DNA of 64,000 nucleotides from Mucilaginibacter sp. PAMC 26640 (GCA_001596135.1 CP014773.1:5270001-5334000); one strand, 5' to 3'; counted from the first letter of the stretch, positions 52,571 to 61,388 are shown. A program made the numbers and translations. The notes: generated by a model from the sequence alone, not told the origin.

Positions 52571-54151
52571 TTATTTAAGTATGTACATCACACCGTTTAT
52601 ATCATCATTACCGCCATACTGGCTTTGTAATGCTTTGTTATAATTATCAGTGTTTGAAGTACGCTCTGATGATGGATATTGGAAGCGTTGGGCAATACGG
52701 CCACCGTTACCAGTACCCGGGCCAGTTGTAAAGGCCGGCACACCAGTTCTGCGATAGGTGAAATATGGCTCCAGACCCGATTGACGGAATTGCGCCAGGT
52801 ATTTCTGCTGCAGAATTTTGGTTAAACCTGCTGCATCAGCAGTGTATTTAACACCAGACTGATTGTAGTAAGTATTCCAGTCTACACTGATAGGGTAAGT
52901 ATCATAGTTGGCAATGTTTGCCGTGCTTGTAGAACCTGGGCGGTAAAAATAAGCGGTAAAGGTACCGGTACCTGTCGGGATGCCATAATAAGCAAATGAT
53001 GCCTGGATACCTTTGGTGTAATACGCTTCCGCATCGCCCGCTACCCAGCCGCGGTTAATACCTTCAGCAATGTTAAACATTAATTCAGCATAGCCAATTT
53101 GGATGCTTGGCTCACCTGTGTAGGTTGAGTAAAAACGTTTACGGTTAATGAAAGAGTATTTCTGCAACGCTGCATTGTTATACATCACACCCAAATCCAA
53201 ACCTGGGTCTGCGCCAACGAATGATGAAAACGCAGTAGCGCTCTGTTTTAAGTTATCCACGTTATCGCGGGCAGGCTCAGCGGTAACAAATACACGCGGA
53301 TCTTTCAGGCTGGTAAGCAAACCAATATAAGTAGCAGACGAGTTTTGGCGACCACCGTTCTGTCCAAAGTTATCCGGGTTTTGCGGGTAGTAGTTGCTTG
53401 GCGCAACAAAGGTAAATTGCAGGTTATCATCTGCGCTTTGCATAACCGGGTATTTGGTAGGATTGTTCACAATGGCAGCAAATTGGCTCACCACACCCAA
53501 ATCAGCATCACCGGTTTTTTTGCTCAACTCCAGTAATAAGCGGATGTGGAAAGTATTGATCACTTTACGCCATTTGGTTAAATCACCATTCAAATAAATG
53601 TCACCTGTCAAAGTGCTTCCGCCGGTAGCTATTACCGCAGTCATATCGGTATTGGCTTCTTCTAACCAAGTTAAAGATTGTTTCATTACATCCTTCTGGG
53701 CATCATAAGCTGGGGTTAAATTTGTTAGCCCTTTAAGTGCGTTGGTCATAGGGATATCACCCATTTCCAAACTCATTTTACTAAAGAAATAAGCTCTGAA
53801 AAATTTGCCAACTGCACTATATTGGTTTACGGCAGGCAAACCGGCTTTCGTAGCCTGATCTTCCATAGCTAATACGTTTTTCAGGGTAGCATAGTAGTTA
53901 TCGCCACCACCAAAATCGTAACGGTTATTCCCGTAATAATCGTAATTGTAAATATAGTACTGGGCGTAGATTTCGCTTTCATTATCCGGATAATCAACCA
54001 TACTGTTCAAAATACCATTAAATAAAAGCGATGCCGGTACACTGGTAGGTACGTTGGTATTTACGGTAAGCTCCTCGAAGCTTTTTTTACAACTGCTCAC
54101 CACCAATAACATACATATGGGCAGTAAGTAAAATTTAAATATCTTTTTCAT
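52571..54151 (-). CDS. SusD/RagB-like outer-membrane lipoprotein
   Basis: The 526-residue protein has a lipobox VVSSC with the lipidated Cys at 21. It has TPR-like helical repeats and the SusD-like group 2 pattern (SLLFNGILNSMVDYP, AYFFSKMSLEMGDIPM, YAELMFNIAEGINRGW). It ends with the typical EPYFTYRRTGVP and RIAQRFQYPSSER stretch. SusD proteins sit on the cell surface and close over the SusC channel to capture ligand. It follows susC by 14 bases and precedes two phosphoesterase genes, so the ligand is probably a phosphorus compound rather than a glycan; that is inference. Confidence 0.93.
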   Translation of the reverse strand: MKKIFKFYLLPICMLLVVSSCKKSFEELTVNTNVPTSVPASLLFNGILNSMVDYPDNESEIYAQYYIYNYDYYGNNRYDFGGGDNYYATLKNVLAMEDQATKAGLPAVNQYSAVGKFFRAYFFSKMSLEMGDIPMTNALKGLTNLTPAYDAQKDVMKQSLTWLEEANTDMTAVIATGGSTLTGDIYLNGDLTKWRKVINTFHIRLLLELSKKTGDADLGVVSQFAAIVNNPTKYPVMQSADDNLQFTFVAPSNYYPQNPDNFGQNGGRQNSSATYIGLLTSLKDPRVFVTAEPARDNVDNLKQSATAFSSFVGADPGLDLGVMYNNAALQKYSFINRKRFYSTYTGEPSIQIGYAELMFNIAEGINRGWVAGDAEAYYTKGIQASFAYYGIPTGTGTFTAYFYRPGSTSTANIANYDTYPISVDWNTYYNQSGVKYTADAAGLTKILQQKYLAQFRQSGLEPYFTYRRTGVPAFTTGPGTGNGGRIAQRFQYPSSERTSNTDNYNKALQSQYGGNDDINGVMYILK

Positions 54152-54165
54152 ATAAATCCTTGTAA

Positions 54166-57100
54166 TTAGAATGATAAATTCAGGTTAAAGCCATAGCTGC
54201 GAACGGTTGGCGATTGCAATACCGTTTGTGCAACAGCACCATTGTACTGGTCCAGATCCACATCTTTAAAGCGTTTATCTTTGTAGAAGTACAACAGGTT
54301 ACGGCCGTAAAGTGATGCGGAGATCTTTTGGATAAAGCTCTTCTCTAACCATTTTTTAGGCACATCATAAGAGAAGGTAACCTCGCGCAGTTTGGAGAAG
54401 GTTTTGCTCATCAGGTTACTTTCATCAACGTTGTAATATTTACTTACGTAATCCTGTACAAAAGCTGTTTTGGTATTCGGTGTAAACTGTAAAGCGCTGT
54501 AGTTTAATATAGCACCGGTTTTTGAATCGTAGTTGATTGCTGCACCGTTTGAGATAACAACACCGGAACCAACGTAGCTACCATTATAAGTAGTTACGCC
54601 GAAGTTTTGCCAATCTTTGTAACGGGCATCACCCAACGCGCCGGTAGCAGTTTCGATATTGGCACCACCACGCATGGTTTTATTGTGCATATAATCGATG
54701 ATTACACCACCTACCGAACCATCAAATTGGAAACCCATGCTGAAGCTTTTGTAACGGATCTTATTGTAAACACTCCAGCTGTATTTTGCATTTTCGTTAC
54801 CCAAAAACTGGTTACCGATAGACAATGGTTTGCCGGCAGCATCATTAATGATCTGGCCATCTTGCGTCCTCACAAATTTGCTTCCGTATAATTTATCGGT
54901 ACGGTCGCCTGCATAGAAGTTGGTATTGTAAACATCCTGGCCCGGAGGCAGTTCTTTAAATACTTCTTTGTTGGTAGCAACGTTTACCAGGATATTCCAG
55001 GTAAAGCCACTCATATCCCTTATCGGTGTACCTTCTATCGAACCTTCATAACCTGTTCTTTTGGTTTTTAAGGCATTCAGATATAAAATAGTATATCCTG
55101 TTGAAGTGGAGATAGGGTTAGCCAAAACACGCGGACCATCGATGTATTGAAAAGCTGTACCGCTAAATCCTAAGCGATTTTGCAGGAATTTAATGTCGAT
55201 ACCTTCCTCATAGTTCAAACGTTTTAAGGTTACTATGTTTTGCTGATACAGGTTATTGGTAGCATAACCTGCAGCCTGGCCATTGTATGGTTTGTTGATA
55301 TTGTAAGATGTATTCAAAGAATAGTCTGGACCATTATACGGTGATGTATAAGTTGAACCGTAACCAAGCGGGTTATTGAATAATGATGCACCCGTACTGC
55401 CACCAAAAGCGGTGATAGAGCTAAACGGAGCAGGGCCGATGGTTGAACTGGAAGCATCAGTACGGATGCTTGCGAATGAACCACGTGCTTTCAGGAAAGA
55501 GATCACTTCAGGCATTTTGATATAATCTGATATCACTGTTGCTAATGAAGCGCTTGGATAATAATAAGTGGTAGGATGTTGGAAAGCACTTGATTTATCG
55601 CTACGGAAAGTACCGGATAACGTTGCGTACTTGCCAAATGATGCATCCAAAGAGCCGTAGTAGCTAAACACCCGCTCGGCAGAATTGAAACTGGTAGCCT
55701 GGATAGGGTTTTTAGAGTTACTGAAAGAATAAACTTCCGGCACGTTCAGGTAATCTGTAGATGCCCAGTTGCTGTTATAACTAAAGCTACGGTAATTAGA
55801 ACCCACTAAACCCGATAAGTTCAGAAAGTTTTTAATAGTGTAGTTATAGTTTAAGAATAGTTGCGTGTTGTTATCAAACAGGTCACGGCGATCTTCGCGG
55901 TAATCACCCTGGTTACCTTCACGGCCGTAGGGGTGAGCCGAGTATGGCAAACTTTCGGTACGCAGAATGTTGTAGGTATTGATAGAAGATTTTAAGGTAA
56001 CATCTAAATTGTTATTAAGCTTGTAGTTACCGCTTAAATAACCATAAGTATCATTTTTGTAATGACCCCTGGTCCATTTTTGAGTTAGCAGATAAGGGTT
56101 GTGGTAACGCTGATACTCAGCAAACTGCGATTGAACGCCGGTTTTACCAGGCTGCCAAATGGCTTTGATATCCGGTGCGTTAACATCCCAGTCGGCACCT
56201 GTCCATACAGCAATATTGTAAATGATACTGTTTGGCCCGTATTGTACATCCGGGAAATTATCTGTGCTCTGTCTGTTAAAGTTTACGTTACCCTCAAATT
56301 TTAGTTTTGTAGTTGGGTTGAACGAAGCATACAAATTGGCGTTAGCAATATTCAAATACTGCGAAGGGATATAGCTGGTTTGGTGTTGTTGTGAAACCGA
56401 CAAGCGGGTTACATAGTTATCACCCACAGCGCCTAATGCAATGTTATTGTTGGTTTGATAACCGGTTTGTAAAAAGTTTTTCAGGTTATCTTTACCACGG
56501 GCCAACCATGGGGTACCCTGCCTAACACCGTTTATAACCGGGCTATCATACTGCGGGATCAGCTGACCGTTGAAGTAAGGGCCCCAAACGTCATAATCAC
56601 CATCTACACCACCCGGTGCACCACCTTTACCATCAACAAATTGGTAGTAAGTATTCTCACCAGGTCCGTATGTGTTTTGGGTACGCGGAAAAGCCAGGAA
56701 GCCTGAATTAGCAACCGTGCTCGTATTGAAATCAACAGTAAGACCTTTTTTGTTCTTGTCACCTTTTTTGGTGGTAATTAAAATAGCACCATAAGAAGCA
56801 CGGTTTCCGTAAAGGGCTGCGGCAGCAGGGCCTTTCAATACGGTGTAAGTTTCGATATCATCCGGGCTGATATTGTAGGTATCGGTATTGATTGGGATAC
56901 CATCCACCACATAAAGTGATACCTGGTTACCACGAATCAATACGTTAGGGTTACCTAATAACTCGGCAGACGGGCCAACCGATACACCTGCCACTTTACC
57001 GATCAAACCGGTAATAGGGTTAGGATCGCGGGCGGTGGTTAAGGCATCACCTTTTACCGTTTGAATAGCGTAACCGATACGGCGCGCATCTTTTTTAACA

Positions 57101-57441
57101 CCAAGGGCGGTTACTACTACCTCTCTCAGCGCCTTGCTATCGCCGGCAAGCGTTACATTAATACTGGTTGTTGTACCAACGGTAACTTCCCTATCGGCAA
57201 AACCAATAAAACGGAAAGTAAGCACCGCACCCTGGCGTGCGTTGATGGCAAACTTACCATCAATATCTGTAATGGTACCCTGGGTGGTACCTTTTAACAT
57301 TACGCTCACGCCCGCTAGGGGCTGGCGTTGTTCATCGTTAACAATACCTGATATTTTTGTTTGGGCAAACAAAAATAGCGGGGAGAGGCAGCACATCATT
57401 ATAATGGCGAGCCGTTTAAAGTTGGGGTAAAATTGTTCCAT
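54166..57441 (-). CDS. SusC/RagA TonB-linked outer-membrane transporter
   Basis: The 1091-residue protein has a signal peptide (LAIIMMCCLSPLFLFAQ). A carboxypeptidase-like domain follows (ISGIVNDEQRQPLAGVSVMLKGTTQG), then the SusC linker LREVVVTALGVKKD. The plug has NPNVLIRGNQVSLYVVDGIPI and ALYGNRASYGAILITTKKG. The barrel ends in RSYGFNLNLSF. It imports bulky ligands with SusD using TonB energy. It heads the operon susC-susD-phosphatase-GDPD, transcribed from the promoter-like element at 57482-57529, a close copy of which lies upstream of the DUF5690 gene. Confidence 0.95.
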   Translation of the reverse strand: MEQFYPNFKRLAIIMMCCLSPLFLFAQTKISGIVNDEQRQPLAGVSVMLKGTTQGTITDIDGKFAINARQGAVLTFRFIGFADREVTVGTTTSINVTLAGDSKALREVVVTALGVKKDARRIGYAIQTVKGDALTTARDPNPITGLIGKVAGVSVGPSAELLGNPNVLIRGNQVSLYVVDGIPINTDTYNISPDDIETYTVLKGPAAAALYGNRASYGAILITTKKGDKNKKGLTVDFNTSTVANSGFLAFPRTQNTYGPGENTYYQFVDGKGGAPGGVDGDYDVWGPYFNGQLIPQYDSPVINGVRQGTPWLARGKDNLKNFLQTGYQTNNNIALGAVGDNYVTRLSVSQQHQTSYIPSQYLNIANANLYASFNPTTKLKFEGNVNFNRQSTDNFPDVQYGPNSIIYNIAVWTGADWDVNAPDIKAIWQPGKTGVQSQFAEYQRYHNPYLLTQKWTRGHYKNDTYGYLSGNYKLNNNLDVTLKSSINTYNILRTESLPYSAHPYGREGNQGDYREDRRDLFDNNTQLFLNYNYTIKNFLNLSGLVGSNYRSFSYNSNWASTDYLNVPEVYSFSNSKNPIQATSFNSAERVFSYYGSLDASFGKYATLSGTFRSDKSSAFQHPTTYYYPSASLATVISDYIKMPEVISFLKARGSFASIRTDASSSTIGPAPFSSITAFGGSTGASLFNNPLGYGSTYTSPYNGPDYSLNTSYNINKPYNGQAAGYATNNLYQQNIVTLKRLNYEEGIDIKFLQNRLGFSGTAFQYIDGPRVLANPISTSTGYTILYLNALKTKRTGYEGSIEGTPIRDMSGFTWNILVNVATNKEVFKELPPGQDVYNTNFYAGDRTDKLYGSKFVRTQDGQIINDAAGKPLSIGNQFLGNENAKYSWSVYNKIRYKSFSMGFQFDGSVGGVIIDYMHNKTMRGGANIETATGALGDARYKDWQNFGVTTYNGSYVGSGVVISNGAAINYDSKTGAILNYSALQFTPNTKTAFVQDYVSKYYNVDESNLMSKTFSKLREVTFSYDVPKKWLEKSFIQKISASLYGRNLLYFYKDKRFKDVDLDQYNGAVAQTVLQSPTVRSYGFNLNLSF

Positions 57442-57481
57442 TTGCTAAAAACTTAGTGAAAGATTACTGGATTAATTATTC

Positions 57482-57529
57482 AGCAATACTAAACTTTGTT
57501 TATTATTTGTAAACTAATTTTACATTAAG
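57482..57529 (-). promoter_or_regulatory. 48-bp promoter-like element before susC (copy 1)
   Basis: On the minus strand the element runs from CTTAA through AAAATTAGTTTA, a GTTTA-N7-TAAAC palindrome and AAAGTTTA, to a -7-like TAGTATTG and GCT. It matches the element at 58328-58375 at 40 of 48 positions without gaps. It ends 40 bases before the susC ATG. Confidence 0.65.
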
Positions 57530-57634
57530 GAAACTTTAAGAGTATGTGTACTTAAAATTAAGTGACAAGTGAGATGGTAACTCAAATTTGACATCTGCAT
57601 AATACTGACTTAACATGGTTTAGTTGAGGGCCAA

Positions 57635-58204
57635 CTAGTTATGCTGCAGATGCTTTAAAGCAATCGCTTTTAAAAAGGCAATATTATCAACCGCAATATT
57701 TTGCAGTTTGGCTTCATCGTCCCAGTAACGCATTCTAACGATCAAATCTGCATCGGGATGGTTTTCAAATTCCGCAGCCTCGGCAGCACTCATTACTCCG
57801 CCCTGGAAGTTGAGTGTTACCCTGCTAGCGGGTGAAAGCTTTTCATAATACTCCGGATGCTTAAAAGTAAGGTAGCGCTTGGCAATCACATGGCCATTCA
57901 CCAAGTTGGCCAGCCGGTGAGAAAAACCGCGACTGATCAGATATTCGGCCCCTAACTTCTCATGATCTACGTTGCCCATACCGTCCATACTTTCAGAACT
58001 TGCGCAAAGATGGCCGATATCGTGAAAGAACGCAGCCAGTATCACTTCATCATCATATCCCTCTGCTTGGGCCAGCGCAGCAGCCTGCGACATATGCTCC
58101 AGCTGAGAAACCGGCTCGCCAATATAGTCGTCATCGCCATGCCGTTCATACAAAGCAAAAACTTCGACTACGATTTCTTCAGGCTGGTGTAAGGATGATG
58201 GCAT
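57635..58204 (-). CDS. PhnZ-like HD-domain oxygenase (phosphonate degradation)
   Basis: The 189-residue protein has the HD motif AAFFHDIGHLC (H61, D62). It also has the signature of phosphonate-associated HD proteins, DYIGEPVSQLEH with Y27, E30 and H37. The spacing Y-x2-E-x6-H-x23-HD equals that of PhnZ (Tyr24, Glu27, His34, His58-Asp59 from memory), a mixed-valence di-iron oxygenase that splits 1-hydroxy-2-aminoethylphosphonate into glycine and phosphate. The hydroxylase PhnY that normally makes this substrate is not in the window. The gene is divergent from the DUF5690/FAD oxidoreductase operon, with a palindrome (58244-58271) before its start. Confidence 0.8.
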   Translation of the reverse strand: MPSSLHQPEEIVVEVFALYERHGDDDYIGEPVSQLEHMSQAAALAQAEGYDDEVILAAFFHDIGHLCASSESMDGMGNVDHEKLGAEYLISRGFSHRLANLVNGHVIAKRYLTFKHPEYYEKLSPASRVTLNFQGGVMSAAEAAEFENHPDADLIVRMRYWDDEAKLQNIAVDNIAFLKAIALKHLQHN

Positions 58205-58243
58205 AGGGGCATTAAATTTATATCAAAGAAAAGCGTTTTAATG

Positions 58244-58271
58244 TTATCATAAAATTAAGTATTTATGATAA
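58244..58271. promoter_or_regulatory. Palindrome TTATCATAAA-N8-TTTATGATAA
   Basis: Perfect 10-bp arms lie at 58244-58253 and 58262-58271. The nearest arm is 40 bases before the start of the HD oxygenase gene, a position suiting an operator. No regulator gene for it is seen in the window. Confidence 0.5.
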
Positions 58272-58327
58272 AATCTACATCGGCTAATTCTGATGTATAT
58301 TACACAAATAATTGAAGTTAAAAATTT

Positions 58328-58375
58328 CTTAACACAAAATTAGTTTAATTTTAATAAACAAAGTTTAATATTGCT
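58328..58375 (+). promoter_or_regulatory. 48-bp promoter-like element before the DUF5690 gene (copy 2)
   Basis: Same order as copy 1: CTTAA, AAAATTAGTTTA, GTTTA-N7-TAAAC, AAAGTTTA, TAATATTG and GCT. It reads toward the DUF5690 gene, with 235 bases to the ATG. Conservation is strongest in the palindrome arms and the -7-like box, weakest in the spacers, as expected for a bound site. Confidence 0.65.
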
Positions 58376-58610
58376 AAACATTTATTTTCAATGGTTCATA
58401 AGTGTTGAGGTGCAAAGTAGTCGACTAAGTTCAGCTGCGTTTCGCTGCTTGACCTGTATTCGTTCTGCGAAAAAAGGATAAAAAAATTACTAGGCTTGCT
58501 CCAGGATCCCCCTCCTAACCTAACAGAGAGGGATTGCAAGAGCGTGAACCGCCAAGAGAAATACACGGAATTAAAACATATGCGTTTTACTCAATATATT
58601 AACTAATATT

Positions 58611-59927
58611 ATGGCGCTAACAGCCAAATTAAGAATACAAACTGCACGATTGCCTTATTGGCTGGTGTCTGTTTTAGCAGCTGTTGCGGCCTTTGGCGCC
58701 TATACCTCCATGTATGCTTTCAGGAAGGCATTTGCGGCTGGTACCTATCCCGGCCAGCAATTTTTACATATCGACTATAAAGTATGGCTTGTTATTGCGC
58801 AGATCATCGGTTACACGCTCAGTAAGTTCTATGGTATCCGTTTTATTGCCGAAGTAAAAGGTGCCAAACGCGGTGTAACCATACTCCTGCTGGTTGGCAT
58901 ATCCTGGCTGGCACTGCTGGGTTTTGCCCTGATACCAGCACCTTATAATATTATCTGTTTATTCATCAATGGCTTTCCGCTTGGTTTGATCTGGGGATTG
59001 GTATTCGGTTATCTTGAGGGCCGCAGGTCTACCGAGTTTATGGCGGCGGTGTTATCCATTAGTCTGATATTTGGTTCGGGTTTTGTTAAAACGATCGGCC
59101 AAACGCTTATTCATGTTTACCATATCAGCGAATACAATATGCCCTTTATAACTGGTGGACTATTCGCCATTCCCCTTATATTGTTTGTTTGTATGCTGGA
59201 GTTGATGCCTCCGCAAACTGCCGAAGATAAGCTGGCCCGTACCGAACGCGCGCCCATGAACGCACAGGAGCGTAAGCAATTTATCATGCGTTTTTTGCCG
59301 GGAATTATATTAACACTGGTTATTTATGTGCTGCTCACCATAATGCGCGATATCCGCGATAATTTCGAAGTAGAGATCTGGAACAGTCTCGGTATAAAAG
59401 ACCGCACCATCTACACTAAAATAGATACAAAGATCTCCATTATCGTATTGGTGGCTATGAGTTTGCTCATCCTTGTGCGTAAAAATTTACGCGCGTTTAG
59501 TATCATCCACTTGTTTATTATTGGCGGCTGTGTGCTGGTGGGCGCATCCACCCTAATGTTCTCGCTAAAAATGATTGGCCCGGTGAGCTGGATGACGATG
59601 GCAGGCCTTGGGCTGTACCTGGGTTATGTGCCCTATAACGCTATATTTTTCGAACGGATGATCGCTACCTTTCATTATAAAAGCAATGTAGGATTTGTAA
59701 TGTACGTAGCCGACTCGATGGGCTACCTCGGCAGCGTAAGCATATTGCTGATCAAAGAATTTGGCCGCCCCAATATCAGCTGGGGCACCTTTTTTAAAGA
59801 AGGTGTAATGATAGTTGCCATAGTTGGCGGCATTTGCGGCATTTTATCATTAATATATTTTGTGCAATCCGCAAAGCGGCAGCCGGCGCCTCAACCGGCT
59901 GCGGACTTAAATTTTTCTACCGTATGA
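58611..59927 (+). CDS. DUF5690 multispan membrane protein (possible permease)
   Basis: The 438-residue protein has about twelve hydrophobic segments, such as WLVSVLAAVAAFGAYTSMYAF, GVTILLLVGISWLALLGFALI and FITGGLFAIPLILFVCML. It has the MFS-like FRKAFAAGTYPGQ and INGFPLGLIWGLVFGYLEGRR. It matches the DUF5690 group, for which no function is firmly known to me. Its stop overlaps the start of the FAD oxidoreductase by 4 bases (ATGA), so the two are translationally coupled. A role in moving the phosphonate or its product across the inner membrane is a reasonable inference, as no phosphonate ABC transporter is present. Confidence 0.8.
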   Translation: MALTAKLRIQTARLPYWLVSVLAAVAAFGAYTSMYAFRKAFAAGTYPGQQFLHIDYKVWLVIAQIIGYTLSKFYGIRFIAEVKGAKRGVTILLLVGISWLALLGFALIPAPYNIICLFINGFPLGLIWGLVFGYLEGRRSTEFMAAVLSISLIFGSGFVKTIGQTLIHVYHISEYNMPFITGGLFAIPLILFVCMLELMPPQTAEDKLARTERAPMNAQERKQFIMRFLPGIILTLVIYVLLTIMRDIRDNFEVEIWNSLGIKDRTIYTKIDTKISIIVLVAMSLLILVRKNLRAFSIIHLFIIGGCVLVGASTLMFSLKMIGPVSWMTMAGLGLYLGYVPYNAIFFERMIATFHYKSNVGFVMYVADSMGYLGSVSILLIKEFGRPNISWGTFFKEGVMIVAIVGGICGILSLIYFVQSAKRQPAPQPAADLNFSTV

Positions 59928-61051
59928 GCAAACCATCTGCAATAGTAATTGGCGCAGGCATTGTTGGCCTGGCAACCGCCCGCGCACTAGCCATAAGAGG
60001 CTATGACGTAACCGTTTTTGAACGTAATGAAAGAGCCGTTGGCGCATCCATCCGCAATTTTGGGATGGTATGGCCAATAGGGCAGCCTACTGGTCCGCTA
60101 TTTGAACGGGCCATGTTGTCGCGCAGCATCTGGAAACAAACTTGTGAAGACGCAGGCATCTGGCATGATGAGGTGGGCTCGCTCCACCTGGCCTACCATG
60201 ATGATGAGTTGCAGGTGATAGAGGAATATGCCAGCATCAACAAATCATTGAGAGATGTGGCAGCGCTTACCCCGCAGCAAGCGTTGGATAAATCACCGGG
60301 AATCAATACTGCAGGTTTAAAAGGAGCCCTATGGAGCGGTACCGAAATGATCCTGGAAGCCCGGGCGGCCATCGGCAGTGTGGCGGCTTACCTCGCAGAA
60401 AAATACGATCTAACATTTCACTGGAACACCGCTATCAGCGATGTTGCGCAAAATTCCGTAACCTCCGGTAAAAGAAAATGGAAGGCAGACGAGATCTTTA
60501 TTTGCGGGGGTGTAGAATTTGAAACCTTGTACCCGGAACTGTTTGCGTCTTTTGAAATCACCAAATGTAAACTGCAAATGATGCGTTTGGCAGCCCAGCC
60601 TAACGACTGGCGGATTGGCCCCGCTTTGTGTGGCGGCCTCAGCATGATCCACTACCCCGGTTTCCAGGCGGCCCCTTCCCTGCCGCACCTGAGAAAACGA
60701 TATGAAGCGCAATATGCCGAATACCTTAAATGGGGCATCCACGTAATGGCCTGTCAAAACCATACCGGCGAAATAACCGTTGGCGATTCGCATGAGTACG
60801 GCCTGGTGCATGATCCTTTCGATAAAGATTTCATTAACCAGATGATTTTAAAATACCTGGACACCTTTACTAGTTTTAAAGATAGCCGCGTGGTACAAAC
60901 CTGGAACGGCATCCTGCCCAAAATGACCGGCGGACAAACGGAACTGATCGTAGATGCGGAACCCGGTGTAACCATCATCAACGGACTCGGCGGCAATGGG
61001 ATGACCTTATCCTTCGGGCTGTGCGAGCAGGCTATTGCGGCAAGGTTTTAA
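59924..61051 (+). CDS. Phosphonate-associated FAD-dependent oxidoreductase (TIGR03364-type)
   Basis: The ATG at 59924 begins four residues before the FAD-binding strand (AIVIGAGIVGLATARALAIRG, followed by VTVFER) and gives 375 residues; earlier in-frame starts lie inside the DUF5690 gene. The motifs are SIRNFGMVWP, LWSGTEMILEARAAIG, a second nucleotide strand KADEIFICGGVEFETL and the C-terminal FAD motif INGLGGNGMTLSFGLCEQA. Family relatives oxidise amino acids or amines. The TIGR03364 branch is associated with phosphonate operons and is proposed to oxidise an aminophosphonate. It is coupled to DUF5690 by a 4-base overlap and followed by a terminator. Confidence 0.8.
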   Translation: MSKPSAIVIGAGIVGLATARALAIRGYDVTVFERNERAVGASIRNFGMVWPIGQPTGPLFERAMLSRSIWKQTCEDAGIWHDEVGSLHLAYHDDELQVIEEYASINKSLRDVAALTPQQALDKSPGINTAGLKGALWSGTEMILEARAAIGSVAAYLAEKYDLTFHWNTAISDVAQNSVTSGKRKWKADEIFICGGVEFETLYPELFASFEITKCKLQMMRLAAQPNDWRIGPALCGGLSMIHYPGFQAAPSLPHLRKRYEAQYAEYLKWGIHVMACQNHTGEITVGDSHEYGLVHDPFDKDFINQMILKYLDTFTSFKDSRVVQTWNGILPKMTGGQTELIVDAEPGVTIINGLGGNGMTLSFGLCEQAIAARF

Positions 61052-61072
61052 ATTACCGTTACTTAAATTACA

Positions 61073-61113
61073 GGAGTGTGAGATGGAAACGCCGTCTCAC
61101 GCTCCTTTTTTTT
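61073..61113 (+). terminator. Rho-independent terminator after the FAD oxidoreductase
   Basis: GGAGTGTGAGATGG (61073-61086) pairs with CCGTCTCACGCTCC (61092-61105), with two G-U pairs, and a run of eight or more T follows. It ends the DUF5690/FAD transcript. Confidence 0.9.
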
Positions 61114-61388
61114 GTTGACTATTGCCATAAGTAAAATTGCTTTGTTTCCAAGTTACACATCGGTCACTTACAGCCAAGAGACGGATGGTTGAGCAGGCGA
61201 TGAACACCCCAGTTAAAATTCACATTAAGATGGTGTTAACTCTCGACACAATTATGCGGAGACTACCTACATCTGATTACAAATGTTATCAATATGCTAA
61301 CAGATGGGTGATATTTTGATAACAAAGGCCGCGTTACTTTGCATTTAATTTAAACGCGTTTTTTAACTACTCCAAATCCCATTCATTT
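61114..61388 (+). promoter_or_regulatory. Upstream region of the second susC
   Basis: It contains GTTATCA (61285-61291) and TGATAAC (61317-61323) as an inverted pair 25 bases apart. A -7-like TACTTTG (61335-61341) follows with TTTTG about 16 bases upstream. These may form a promoter for the susC gene at 61389. The 48-bp element found before the first susC is not present. A 60-codon frame at 61137-61319 looks non-coding. Confidence 0.4.

Larger units (their letters stand above)
58205..58610. other. Divergent control region of the phosphonate genes
   Basis: The 406 bases hold a perfect palindrome next to the HD gene (58244-58271) and copy 2 of the 48-bp element (58328-58375). About 230 bases without clear signals follow before the DUF5690 start. 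No ORF in it looks coding. Confidence 0.6.

Noticed and set aside
58500..58580. CCCCCTCC/GAGAGGG stretch as a terminator
   Set aside because: The arms pair poorly and no T run follows; it is upstream of the gene it would have to end.
59834..59923. Upstream start for the FAD oxidoreductase
   Set aside because: The added residues lie inside the DUF5690 gene; the ATG at 59924 gives the standard FAD-binding N-terminus and an ATGA overlap.
61137..61319. 60-codon plus-strand ORF before the second susC
   Set aside because: It has no family, sits between a terminator and the likely susC promoter, and its composition does not look coding.
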